DNA of 64,000 nt from Alkalihalobacillus sp. AL-G (GTDB lineage: Bacteria > Bacillota > Bacilli > Bacillales > Fictibacillaceae). Shown in pieces: positions 54,616 through 63,514 of the stretch (the first letter of the stretch is position 1; each line of letters starts with the position of its first letter). The notes under the pieces are model-generated. The model was given only the letters and a program-made list of their open reading frames with translations. It searched no databases and had not been told where the DNA came from. The stretch spans positions 1,240,001 through 1,304,000 of the forward strand of contig NZ_CP094656.1 of assembly GCF_030643805.1 (NCBI RefSeq), written 5' to 3'. The position numbers and the translations under genes are program-made.

Positions 54616-56109
54616 ATGGTGCAAAAACGGCCTGATACCAATGTTCTGTCGTATCCAGATGATATGTTATCAATCTTGCAAAAAGGATTAGACCCAAGTC
54701 CTGAGCCGAAGAAGGTAGTCATTCTTGGTGCGGGTATGTCAGGTTTGGTTGCAGGAGCTTTACTCAAAACTGCTGGACATCATGTTACTATTTTGGAAGG
54801 GAATACTAGATTGGGAGGACGTGTCTATACGATCCGTAAACCCTTTTCTGCAGGGAATCACTTGGATGCTGGGGCAATGCGCATACCAAGCAAGCATAAG
54901 CTGACATTTTCATTAATAAATCAATTCAAGCTACCTGTCCGTCCATTCATTAATAGTACAAAATTTGATTTGATTTATGTAAATGGCGTCAAGACCCGGC
55001 GATACATTTATGAGAAGAATCCGGACATATTACAATTTCCTTTACCACCGGATGAACGAGGCAAAACGGCATTTGAACTATTAAAAGAAGCTGTTCAGCC
55101 ATTTCTTGACTTATATGAGAAAGCAACAGATGAAGAAAAAGAGGAACTGAAAAAACAATTTGACAAATATTCATTCGGTATGTTTCTGAGATACAATCCG
55201 ATTGGTAGATCTTTGAGTCCGGTAGCGATCAATATGATTTCGGTCATGCTCGGAATTGAAGGTTTTCCGGAATTATCTTTCATCGATATTTTAACGGATG
55301 TTGTTGCAACTCTTTTTGAGGAGGATTTAGCTTTTTACGAAATCATCGGTGGGAATGATCGACTGCCGTGGTCATTTCTTCCCTATTTACAAGATAACAT
55401 TCAGTTCGGAAAACGAGTTGTACAAATTAATAAATTTGAAGATGAGTTAACCGTTACTGCGATTGACCAAGTTACAGGAGGTTCACATCGTTATACCGCT
55501 GACCGGATCATTACATCGATTCCTTTTCCCGTTTTTCAGTTTGTCGACGTGAAACCATACGATACCTTCTCATATAAAAAGTGGAATGCAATCCGCTCAT
55601 TGACCCTAGTCCCTTCTGTGAAAATAGGTATTGAATTTACAGATCGATTTTGGTTCCAGGAGCATTTATATGGAGGAAATTTTACGACGGATCAGCCTAC
55701 GCAAACCGCTTATTATCCAAGCACTGGGATCGGGCAACCTGGTCCTGGTTCCATTCTTGCTGCTTATACATGGGGAGACAATGCGGATTTGTGGAGTTCC
55801 CAGCCAAAACATATCCAACTACAGGAAGCCCTCAAATTTTTAGCAATTGTACACGGTCCGAAAGTTTATGAAAAGTATAGGAGTGGGACAGCGTATAGTT
55901 GGGTTCTTAATCAATTTGCAGGAGGGTGTTTTACTCTATTTAAACCTGATCAATATTCAGACCTGTTTGATGTGATAAGAAAGCCAGAAAGTCAAATTCA
56001 TTTTGCTGGGGAACATACCTCGTCCTTTCACGGCTGGATTGAAGGGGCTGTCGAGTCTGGGATACGAGTCGCTTATGAGGTGAACAAATCTAGGAATGGT
56101 GTAAGTTAA
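54616..56109 (+). CDS. Flavin monoamine oxidase / L-amino-acid oxidase family protein
   Basis: About 497 residues. FAD-binding Rossmann motif VVILGAGMSGLVAGALL with the GxGxxG core near residue 40, then LEGNTRLGGRVYTIRKPF (GGR motif), and the C-terminal FAD segment QIHFAGEHTSSFHGWIEGAVESGIRVAYEV. This is the amine-oxidase family; the length and HLDAGAMRIPS segment fit L-amino-acid or monoamine oxidases. It oxidises an amine to an imine with release of H2O2. The start is TTG 54607, ATG 54610 or ATG 54616; spacing from AAAAAGG favours 54616. No signal peptide. Confidence 0.85.
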   Translation: MVQKRPDTNVLSYPDDMLSILQKGLDPSPEPKKVVILGAGMSGLVAGALLKTAGHHVTILEGNTRLGGRVYTIRKPFSAGNHLDAGAMRIPSKHKLTFSLINQFKLPVRPFINSTKFDLIYVNGVKTRRYIYEKNPDILQFPLPPDERGKTAFELLKEAVQPFLDLYEKATDEEKEELKKQFDKYSFGMFLRYNPIGRSLSPVAINMISVMLGIEGFPELSFIDILTDVVATLFEEDLAFYEIIGGNDRLPWSFLPYLQDNIQFGKRVVQINKFEDELTVTAIDQVTGGSHRYTADRIITSIPFPVFQFVDVKPYDTFSYKKWNAIRSLTLVPSVKIGIEFTDRFWFQEHLYGGNFTTDQPTQTAYYPSTGIGQPGPGSILAAYTWGDNADLWSSQPKHIQLQEALKFLAIVHGPKVYEKYRSGTAYSWVLNQFAGGCFTLFKPDQYSDLFDVIRKPESQIHFAGEHTSSFHGWIEGAVESGIRVAYEVNKSRNGVS

Positions 56110-56289
56110 TGGTTAAATAGGCTTCATTACCCTTTAAGATGCAGGCAAGTTGAACCAAGATAAATATTTTCTGTAAATGACATGAAATGTTGGTGGAGGA
56201 AATTAGGCTTTGGTTATTTGAATATATATTGACTAAACCAGTTAATTCCACTAGAATGATTTTTAATTAATTTAATACAGAATACAAAG

Positions 56290-56585
56290 CAAAGAAGAGA
56301 AGAGAAGAGTAATTTTGATTAATTATTTCCAGAGAGCTCCTGCAGGTGGGAAGGAGTAATAATTTTCTTAATGAACAAAGACTTGGAGCTTCGCACGGAT
56401 CTAAGAGTTCTTAGTGATAATGCGACGGGATCTCCCGTTAAAGAGATAGGGTATAATCAATTGTCTTAATTGGCGTACCCGAAGAGGTTGATATGGTAAC
56501 ATATCAGCAAACTGAGGTGGTACCACGAAGTTAACAACTTTCGTCCTTAAGATTAGTAATCTTGGGGGTGGGAGTTTTTTTGTTT
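56290..56585 (+). promoter_or_regulatory. T-box leader of the lysyl-tRNA synthetase gene
   Basis: Stem I holds AGAGAGCTCC and a GGAG arm, with lysine codons AAA/AAG at 56377-56380 in the expected specifier area (ATGAACAAAGACTTGGAGC). The conserved T-box AGGTGGTACCACG is at 56515-56527. A terminator with a T run follows near 56550-56581. Uncharged tRNA-Lys should promote readthrough. Confidence 0.9.
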
Positions 56586-56657
56586 TTTAAAGGGATCAAT
56601 AGGTAGTTGTAAGAGGCAAGAGGCAATAAACTAATGAAAAGACTGGAGTGAAAAAGA

Positions 56658-58118
56658 ATGGATAATGAACAAACAAATCGTAGAATAGGGAAGTTAGATG
56701 CCATAAAATCTCAGGGAATTCCGGTATATCCTGAACGATTTTCTACTAATTATGAACTTCATGAAGCAGCACTGCTTGAAGACGGAACTTCTAGTGTCCG
56801 AGTTGCTGGAAGAATAATAGGTATTCGAAGCTTCAGTAAATTGAGCTTTATCACACTATCCAACATACAAGGAAGTTTGCAACTTCTTTTGAAAAAGGAA
56901 GAAATTGGCGAGGTGTCATTTAATCAGTTTCATGACTTATTGGACATTGGTGATTTTATCGGTGTTGAAGGACATATGTACACAACCAAAACCCATGAGA
57001 AAACACTGCGTATTGAGAGTTATGTATTTCTTGGGAAGGCGTTGCGGTCCCTCCCTGAAAAATGGCATGGGATAAGCAACATTGAACTTCGATATAGGCA
57101 GCGCTACTTGGATTTAATAATGACAAAAGACACACAAAATCGTTTATTGGCTAGAACACAAATGGTTCGTTCTATTCGGAGGTTCTTCGAGGATCAAAAT
57201 TTCTTTGAAGTCGAAACGCCTGTATTACAGCATACCTCATCTGGTGCAATCGCTAAACCTTTTAAGACCTATCATAATGCACTGGATACTCAATTGAACT
57301 TACGCATTGCCCCAGAAACCTACTTAAAGAGATTGATTGTGGGTGGTTTTACAAAAGTATTTGAATTTGCAAAGTGTTTTCGGAATGAAGGTATCAGTCC
57401 TCAGCATCTTCAAGAATTTACTATGGTTGAAGGATATGCTGCCTACTGGAGCTATGTGGATACAATGAAACTAATGCGTGATATGGTACTGTTTATTCTT
57501 GAAAAAACATTTAATTCAACTACAATTACTCTCCAAGGTCAAACAATTGATTTTTCATCAGAATGGGACATTGTATCATTCAGGGATTTGATTTTAATAG
57601 ACACTGGGATTGATATTGATCTTTATCCTGATGTTAAGGATTTATTTGAAGAAACGAAGAGAAAAAATATTGATTTAGAACATTCGGAAATTGAATCTTT
57701 GGGAAGAGGTAATTTGATTGATCTTCTTTATAAGAAAATGTCCAGGCCGCAACTTGTAAAACCGACTTTTTTAATAGAGCATCCTATAGATTTATCTCCA
57801 CTAGCTAGAGCCAATGATGATAACCCCGCACTTACAGATCGTTTTCAATTAGTGGTTAATGGTGCAGAGATCATTAATGCCTATTCGGAGTTAGTTGACC
57901 CACTTGAACAAAGAAGAAGGTTAGAGGACCAAGCTCTACTTAAGAGTAATGGAGATTTGGAAGCTATGGAGATGGATGAGGATTATCTAAAAGCTATGGA
58001 ATATGGAATGCCGCCAATTTCAGGTTGGGGATTTGGTATTGAACGCTTGTTAATGGTTCTGACTGATAGTGATACGATTAAAGATTGTGTTTTCTTTCCA
58101 TTGATCAAAAAATTATAG
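56658..58118 (+). CDS. lysS: Lysyl-tRNA synthetase, class II, divergent
   Basis: 486 residues. N-terminal OB-fold (VRVAGRIIGIRSFSKLSFITL), then class II motifs: motif 1 near RYLDLIM, motif 2 AKCFRNEGISPQHLQEFTMVE, and motif 3 GWGFGIERLLMVLTDSDTIKDCVFFP. The lysine-site strand reads SPLARANDDNPALTDRF...GAEIINAYSELVDPLEQR, where most bacterial LysRS have NAFSELNDP. It is therefore off the common Bacillus line, and its own T-box suggests an additional, inducible enzyme rather than the housekeeping copy. Charges tRNA-Lys. Weak GGAGTG site before the ATG. Confidence 0.88.
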   Translation: MDNEQTNRRIGKLDAIKSQGIPVYPERFSTNYELHEAALLEDGTSSVRVAGRIIGIRSFSKLSFITLSNIQGSLQLLLKKEEIGEVSFNQFHDLLDIGDFIGVEGHMYTTKTHEKTLRIESYVFLGKALRSLPEKWHGISNIELRYRQRYLDLIMTKDTQNRLLARTQMVRSIRRFFEDQNFFEVETPVLQHTSSGAIAKPFKTYHNALDTQLNLRIAPETYLKRLIVGGFTKVFEFAKCFRNEGISPQHLQEFTMVEGYAAYWSYVDTMKLMRDMVLFILEKTFNSTTITLQGQTIDFSSEWDIVSFRDLILIDTGIDIDLYPDVKDLFEETKRKNIDLEHSEIESLGRGNLIDLLYKKMSRPQLVKPTFLIEHPIDLSPLARANDDNPALTDRFQLVVNGAEIINAYSELVDPLEQRRRLEDQALLKSNGDLEAMEMDEDYLKAMEYGMPPISGWGFGIERLLMVLTDSDTIKDCVFFPLIKKL

Positions 58119-58268
58119 GACTTATTGGAAAGTACAATTATATTTAGTCAATCGGTGGTAATTGACATTCGAGTTACCGCCGATGTACTTCTTACACAAT
58201 AAATTGCATCCTTGAAATTGAATAATATGACAAAAGGTATGTTAGAATTTTTCCATGGGGGTATTCAA

Positions 58269-58484
58269 ATGACCAAAGATAAAGCAAATCCTGAAAGAAA
58301 AAGAGAAAGGTTGAGAGATGAAGAATTGAAAAGAAATCCAACTGGAAATATGAACGATTCTATTAACAGAGGGAGTAGTGGAAGTCTTGTTGATTTGGTT
58401 GGTAGTTTAGGTTGGAAAGGTACAGGCATACTTATCCTGGGATTAATTATCGCTTTTATAGCTGTATCGTTCTTTTTAAACTAA
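58269..58484 (+). CDS. DUF6366 family small membrane protein
   Basis: 71 residues. The start MTKDKANPERKRERLRDEEL, then NPTGNMNDSINRG and SLVDLVGSLGWKGTG followed by one C-terminal TM helix match the pattern I remember as DUF6366. Function unknown. The ATG at 58269 follows GGGGGT; the longer frame from 58212 lacks a site. Confidence 0.75.
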   Translation: MTKDKANPERKRERLRDEELKRNPTGNMNDSINRGSSGSLVDLVGSLGWKGTGILILGLIIAFIAVSFFLN

Positions 58485-58509
58485 GAATATTATACGAGGG
58501 GGATAAAAA

Positions 58510-58852
58510 TTGAAAGATAGTTTTATAGCAATTTCAATCTTTTCTTTAGCAATAGCAATTATTATAGGTAGTTGGTTAATTTCAAATGGGTCAAACGATA
58601 AAAAAGTACAATTCGTTCATGAAGAAACGAGCGATCTAGAAAAGAATAAAGAAAAACAGCTATTGACACAATCTGAATTTAGGTGAATACCTGGGAATTA
58701 CAGAAGAGGAATTACATAAAATACTTCCACAAACAGTAGGCAATGAGACAACTAGCATAATTCCATATCTAAGGATTGGAGAGAAGTATTACTTTCCAGT
58801 AAAAGCGATAGATAAATGGCTGCTTGAAATCGAAGCAACTGGCTTTAGATAA
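58510..58852 (+). pseudogene. Frameshifted membrane-anchored HTH protein
   Basis: TTG start with GAGGGGGA gives MKDSFIAISIFSLAIAIIIG (one TM helix) and a charged linker, stopping at TGA 58684-58686. A +1 shift near 58675 continues LGEYLGITEEELHKILPQ and YLRIGEKYYFPVKAIDKWL, an excisionase/MerR-type winged helix, to TAA 58850. A single indel splits what was probably one 115-residue protein. Confidence 0.65.
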
Positions 58853-59025
58853 AATCACCAGGTTATTCTAGTTTAGATCGTTTTACTGCTATTTTTGAAG
58901 TTCCAGCTGGCGGTTTATTGCGTTATGAAGATGTTTTAGATGATGAAATTTATGCGGATGTAGTTTGTCAGTCAATGAATAATCTTTGTGATCTAAATAA
59001 GTGCTTTCGGGAGGGGTTCATTTGA
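58849..59025 (+). pseudogene. Unrecognised coding remnant
   Basis: The open frame YSSLDRFTAIFEVPAGGLLR runs on to a TGA that overlaps the next ATG, with no start codon or ribosome site. Looks coding but is not identified. Confidence 0.25.
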
Positions 59026-59270
59026 TGAAGGGCTTGGTTTCAATACTAGGTGGTATTTTAATTGGAATTTTGGTTTCTTACTTCACATTAGAATACAACG
59101 GCTGGACAATCAGCTACATGGGGAAAGATAATGAATCTGGTGAACCAATTCAAGTAATTAATGAATTAGATGTGAACTTATTGATGAATGGGTTATTGAT
59201 TGTAATAGGGATGACATTATTAATTTACGTAGCTTGGACTTTGATTGAGAAGAAAATTAAACAGACATAA
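59025..59270 (+). CDS. Small membrane protein (81 aa), hypothetical
   Basis: Two TM helices (GLVSILGGILIGILVSYFTL and LLMNGLLIVIGMTLLIYVAW) flank a 25-residue hydrophilic loop. The ATG at 59025 follows GGGAGGGG. Family not recognised. Its neighbours are also small membrane proteins, some of them decayed. Confidence 0.6.
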   Translation: MKGLVSILGGILIGILVSYFTLEYNGWTISYMGKDNESGEPIQVINELDVNLLMNGLLIVIGMTLLIYVAWTLIEKKIKQT

Positions 59271-59845
59271 TAAAACAGGGCATAAATCATGAGTCGGATA
59301 ACGAATTTAAGCCTCATGCGATCAAGATAATTCAAAGGGTGCTTTTCTGTAGCAAGGAAGGTGCCTTTCTTTATGTAAAGGGCAGATAATTGAATAAACG
59401 ATTGCACGAAATAGGAAGATTTGAAATAATTGGTATTCAGTTAAACCAGCTAATGGAAGAAGAGGTTCTTATAATTCCAGATTGTTGAATAACACTTAAT
59501 AGAAAAGTGGCTATTCTTGTTAAAGATATAAAGATGATTGTGGAGAAATGTACTTAAAGTAACGAGGCTGAAAGTTAAATAAACTTTCATGCAAATTCAA
59601 CATAAAAAACCATCCTCTAAAATAAATATTTTATTTAAGATTTTTCCAACAATAAATCCGAACCACTGATAGTTTGCATAGTTTTGCATTGGCAATTTCT
59701 CCGTGAAAACTCATTAGTATAATCAGCCGTAATCTGGGAACTTTTTTAATTCTTTTATTAGAGCGACTTGACTGAATACGATAGAAGGGGTTTTAGCCAT
59801 AATGCTTTTTTAGCTTGAAAGAAATACAAATGATTTTTTACGCTG
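59271..59845. other. Intergenic region with short coding debris
   Basis: AAGGGTGCTTTTCTGTAGCA and AAGGTGCCTTTCTT near 59337-59376 suggest a degenerate hairpin. A short frame NKRLHEIGRFEIIGIQL follows near 59391. Nothing else recognised. Confidence 0.3.
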
Positions 59846-59974
59846 CTAATTTTTAACCATTTCCAAATATCCATCTTTGATCTTGGCTGGACGTCTGCTC
59901 ACTTTGGGGGCATGACGCGGTGGGTGTGGCTTATGGAATTCGTTTATCTGGCTTATGTACCGAGAAGTTTCCAT
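59846..59974 (-). CDS. Possible 42-residue basic ORF
   Basis: METSRYISQINEFHKPHPPR and a Lys/Arg-rich tail, downstream of and co-oriented with the DUF3231 gene. GCAGGT lies about 11 nt before the ATG. No family recognised; might be chance. Confidence 0.3.
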   Translation of the reverse strand: METSRYISQINEFHKPHPPRHAPKVSRRPAKIKDGYLEMVKN

Positions 59975-59999
59975 TTCTTGAATAGTACCTGCCACGTTT

Positions 60000-60959
60000 C
60001 TATTTATGTGACCAATTAGATACAGGTGGTTCATTAAACCAATTTTTCCTTATTAATAACTTCAGCCCTTTCTCTGAGTAGTTTTCAATCATCTTGATAA
60101 GTTCCTTTAAAGAATCTATGTGATCCTTTTTATAACTGGATACCACTGCATTTTGTAGATTGGTTATACTTACTGGATTAAGGAACATTATTAAATTTGC
60201 CATTAATTTATCTGAAAAAGGTGATTCCTTTACTTTAATAACGTGAGCCTCTAGTCCAGTTGTAGTTGGAATTCCATTTTCTCTATAGATATCAGATAAA
60301 GAGGCTGATTGAGAAAATGCTAACTTTTTCCCTTCTAGTATAAATTTCTTTGTGTCCATATCCTCTACGACTTCAGAAAAACCGGTACAAAGAGCAATTC
60401 CAACATTGTTACATTGAAGGGCACTGAACATATTTGCCAATTCTACCGCATTAAGTGGCCGGTGCTGAGTTGATGCAACTTTGAATAGTTTTCCATCCCT
60501 TTCATCTGCTTTTTTATAAGAGAACGAATTATTTTGTAATAAATCTTTATCATTAAGCAATTTTAATAAAGATAAATCTAATTGAATTACATCAATAAGT
60601 AGTTTTTTATAAAAATTTTTTACTTTATAATCTGTTAATTCAACATATTGAGCAGCCAATGCTCGCAATCCATTACCCGTTATATGCTTTAAAATCTCTA
60701 GAATTAATTGGTCTGAAAATAGCTTTATTGATGAACTATATATATCATCTTCCCTGAAGAACGGTGTATCTTTATAACCTTCCTCAGCCAATAATTGAGT
60801 AGCCTCTTGTTCTTGATATGTGGAGATTTCATATATTTCATTAAAAATATTCCTTAAATCAGTATCCTCAGAAGTTTCACTAAGATATTTTAATAATAAA
60901 TTGATCATGTTTGAACTTGATTGTAAGTACCAAAGGAAACCTAATTCATTTACGTTCAT
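60000..60959 (-). CDS. DUF3231 family protein
   Basis: 319 residues in two similar halves, each predicted to be a four-helix, ferritin-like bundle (first WYLQSSSNMINLLLKYL...TYQEQEATQLLAEEG, second ALAAQYVELTDYKVKNFYKKLL). DUF3231 proteins are common in Bacillus and functionally unassigned. The ATG at 60959 follows AGGTGGGA. The C-terminus is hydrophilic. No operon partner is evident. Confidence 0.85.
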   Translation of the reverse strand: MNVNELGFLWYLQSSSNMINLLLKYLSETSEDTDLRNIFNEIYEISTYQEQEATQLLAEEGYKDTPFFREDDIYSSSIKLFSDQLILEILKHITGNGLRALAAQYVELTDYKVKNFYKKLLIDVIQLDLSLLKLLNDKDLLQNNSFSYKKADERDGKLFKVASTQHRPLNAVELANMFSALQCNNVGIALCTGFSEVVEDMDTKKFILEGKKLAFSQSASLSDIYRENGIPTTTGLEAHVIKVKESPFSDKLMANLIMFLNPVSITNLQNAVVSSYKKDHIDSLKELIKMIENYSEKGLKLLIRKNWFNEPPVSNWSHK

Positions 60960-61551
60960 TTTATCCCACCTAAAGATCCAATTTCCTTTTTTAGTTTGTC
61001 AAAAAAATTTTTGATTATTCATGAATCAGTAATTCTTCCTTTCGAATATGAACAACATTTTATATATCCGACCAAACTGATGTTGGTAATATAATGATTC
61101 GAAAATATTGAGGTGAATATCTAAAGCTAACTTCCTTTAATGGGGAAAGTGAGCTATTTTATAGAGGGCGAACAGTTTTATGGCGGGATCAAGTCCCCAC
61201 TGACGGAGACGTTCCACCCTGGCTACTATGTTCATAAAACCTAATAAAAATAGGGCAACCATAAAATCTTTCGTGACATATAAATAGATATTTACACCGA
61301 GAGTAAAAGTGTAGTATTTCTGAAAATATGGGTGAAATAGATTTTTTGGCAACGTCGGTAAATTATAACGGACAGTGTGGCAACTAAGATGAAAGAAGTT
61401 GAGCCCCAGGAGCCTACCCTCTCTTATGTGATAGCCAAATGGGCGAGCTAAAACTCCTGATTTTGTATATTTGATTAGGAGTGAATTAAAATAATTGCAA
61501 AGTATCTACTTTTTAACAAAACAAACTAATAGTAGGTATTCGAAAATCGGG

Positions 61552-61577
61552 CGCTTTCCTGGAACAAGGATAAGCGC
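61552..61577. terminator. Terminator-like hairpin
   Basis: GCGCTTTCCT and AGGATAAGCGC pair imperfectly, with AT-rich flanks. Confidence 0.4.
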
Positions 61578-61755
61578 TCATTTTCCATTTAAGGGCCATT
61601 TAATTGAATAAGGCTTATGAACAAAAATGGTTGTAAAGAAAAGATGACGCAGAAAGAATTACTCAAATACTTGTACTAGAAACATAGATTTTGTAATTTC
61701 AATTCCATACAAAAGGGAGTTCAAACAGTCGAAGGAGTCACACAATTTATAGGTA

Positions 61756-61908
61756 ATGAAGTTGTTTTTTGTGAATGGTTTTAAAGAACAGAAATTGTCT
61801 GAAGGTCCTGTTGAGGATTTTAATATAGCTATCACAAAAGTTTGGGAGGAAGAAACCTTTTCTTGGAAGGTGGAGAATCCAATATTATGCCCAGAAACGG
61901 GGAGTTAA
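61756..61908 (+). CDS. Possible 50-residue ORF or remnant
   Basis: MKLFFVNGFKEQKLSEGPVE continues to a TAA after CPETGS. Only AGGTA precedes the ATG. It reads like coding sequence but no family is recognised. Confidence 0.25.
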   Translation: MKLFFVNGFKEQKLSEGPVEDFNIAITKVWEEETFSWKVENPILCPETGS

Positions 61909-61990
61909 GGGAACTTAAAGGTATTAGAAAGTATAATTATATAAGATTGGGTATAACTAAAACAACATAGCTACGAAGGTAGGGCAGATA

Positions 61991-63514
61991 ATGAAACGGT
62001 TTGGAAAATCACATCTAAAAAACAAACTTGAGACCGATCGCCAATCTACCGAAAATTCGAGTTCAAATATTAGCAAAAACATTGCAGAGAATGAGCAATT
62101 TTTAAAAAATATGTTTCATAATTGTTCTGACATTATATTTCGTGAAATTATGATACACGGTGAAACCAAGTTACTATTGATTCATGTTGATGGTATGATC
62201 AACACAGATATCATTACTTCAAACGTTCTAAAACCATTAATGTATGATGGTCTGCCTCAAGGTCTCGGGACGATCGACAGTATTGCCCAAATGTGCGAAG
62301 AGGAGCTCTTTTCCGTTTTACCAATTAAGAAACTTTCCAACTATGGAGATATCGTTGATCATATTCTAAAGGGAAATGCTGCCATATTGGCCGATGGGGA
62401 AAATACGGCTGTTCTTGCCGATGTCTCAAAGCTTGAACACAGAGCCATAGAAGAGCCCTTTAATGAGGCATCCATTCGGGGATCCAGAGAAGGTTTTATC
62501 GAGCTCCTGAGGATGAATACCATAATGCTGCGCAGGATATTGGCAACACCGAAGCTGAAATTCGAATCATTAAAAATCGGAAATGTGACCCAGACCGATG
62601 TCGTCATTGCTTATATTGAAGGTACGGTTTCCATGCCCATTCTCAATGAAGTTCGTAAAAGAATAAATCGGATACAGATCGATGCCATTCTTGATTCGGG
62701 GTATATTGAAGAGTCCATTGAAGAAACACATCTTTCTCCTTTCCCGCAAATGCTGGTCACGGAGCGTCCCGATGTTGTTGCTGCCGGATTGCTTCATGGA
62801 AAAGTGGCCATATTATGCAATGGAACCGGATGTGCGCTTGTCGTTCCATTGACATTCTGGGAAGGACTTCAGGCGCATGACGATTATTATGAGCGATTTT
62901 TGTTCGTATCCTTGATTCGATGGGTTCGCTCCTTATTTGCCTTTTTCTCGGTTTTATTCCCATCTGTTTATATTGCCTTAACCAATTTTCATCCGAATTT
63001 GGTTCCTCAAGAACTGATGATGACGATTGCAATGCTGCGAGAAAGGGCACCCTTACCGACAGTCATTGAAGTCTTTATGATGGAGTTGATATTTGAAGGT
63101 TTACGGGAAGCGGGGATCCGCTTGCCCAAACAGATAGGTCCTTTAGTAAGCATCGTTGGGGCATTGGTCATTGGGGAGGCGGCGGTTAGCGCCGGAATCA
63201 TCTCCGCGCCTATTGTCATTGTCGTTTCGGCTGCCGGAATCTCGTCGTTTATCATTCCGCGATTTCGATTCGGTTATGCCCTGCGGATATTAAGATTCCC
63301 TTTATTGATCCTATCCGGACTATTTGGCCTGTTTGGTCTGGCGATCGGGATCATTGCCATTTTGATTCACCTGATTCAACTAAGTCCGTTCGGGACCCCT
63401 TATTTAACCCCGGTGGCTCCGCAGAACACTCGAAGGCTGAAGGACGTGTTGATGCGATGGCCACGAAAGCGTGCCATATATACTGGACCTGACAATGAGG
63501 CGGATCAACCATGA
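61991..63514 (+). CDS. Spore germinant receptor subunit A (GerAA/GerKA family)
   Basis: 507 residues. Hydrophilic N-terminal domain (NEQFLKNMFHNCSDIIFREI; LSNYGDIVDHILKGNAAIL), then RGSREGFIELLRMNTIMLRRI and the C-terminal membrane domain with five to six TM segments, including PQELMMTIAMLRERAPLPTVIEVFMMEL, the signature of the family. It sits in the inner membrane of the dormant spore and responds to germinants with B and C subunits. AGGTAGGGCAGATA precedes the ATG. Overlaps the C-subunit gene by ATGA. Expected control by sigma-G, though no clear site was seen. Confidence 0.93.
   Translation: MKRFGKSHLKNKLETDRQSTENSSSNISKNIAENEQFLKNMFHNCSDIIFREIMIHGETKLLLIHVDGMINTDIITSNVLKPLMYDGLPQGLGTIDSIAQMCEEELFSVLPIKKLSNYGDIVDHILKGNAAILADGENTAVLADVSKLEHRAIEEPFNEASIRGSREGFIELLRMNTIMLRRILATPKLKFESLKIGNVTQTDVVIAYIEGTVSMPILNEVRKRINRIQIDAILDSGYIEESIEETHLSPFPQMLVTERPDVVAAGLLHGKVAILCNGTGCALVVPLTFWEGLQAHDDYYERFLFVSLIRWVRSLFAFFSVLFPSVYIALTNFHPNLVPQELMMTIAMLRERAPLPTVIEVFMMELIFEGLREAGIRLPKQIGPLVSIVGALVIGEAAVSAGIISAPIVIVVSAAGISSFIIPRFRFGYALRILRFPLLILSGLFGLFGLAIGIIAILIHLIQLSPFGTPYLTPVAPQNTRRLKDVLMRWPRKRAIYTGPDNEADQP

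Larger units (their letters stand above)
60960..61990. other. Gene-poor kilobase before the ger operon
   Basis: Contains one terminator-like hairpin (61552-61577) and a possible 50-codon ORF (61756). Frames on both strands around 61137-61480 lack ribosome sites and are not supported. Confidence 0.35.

Noticed and set aside
61137-61352. Minus-strand 71-codon frame before the ger operon
   Set aside because: No ribosome site, no recognisable domain and odd composition; not supported as a gene.
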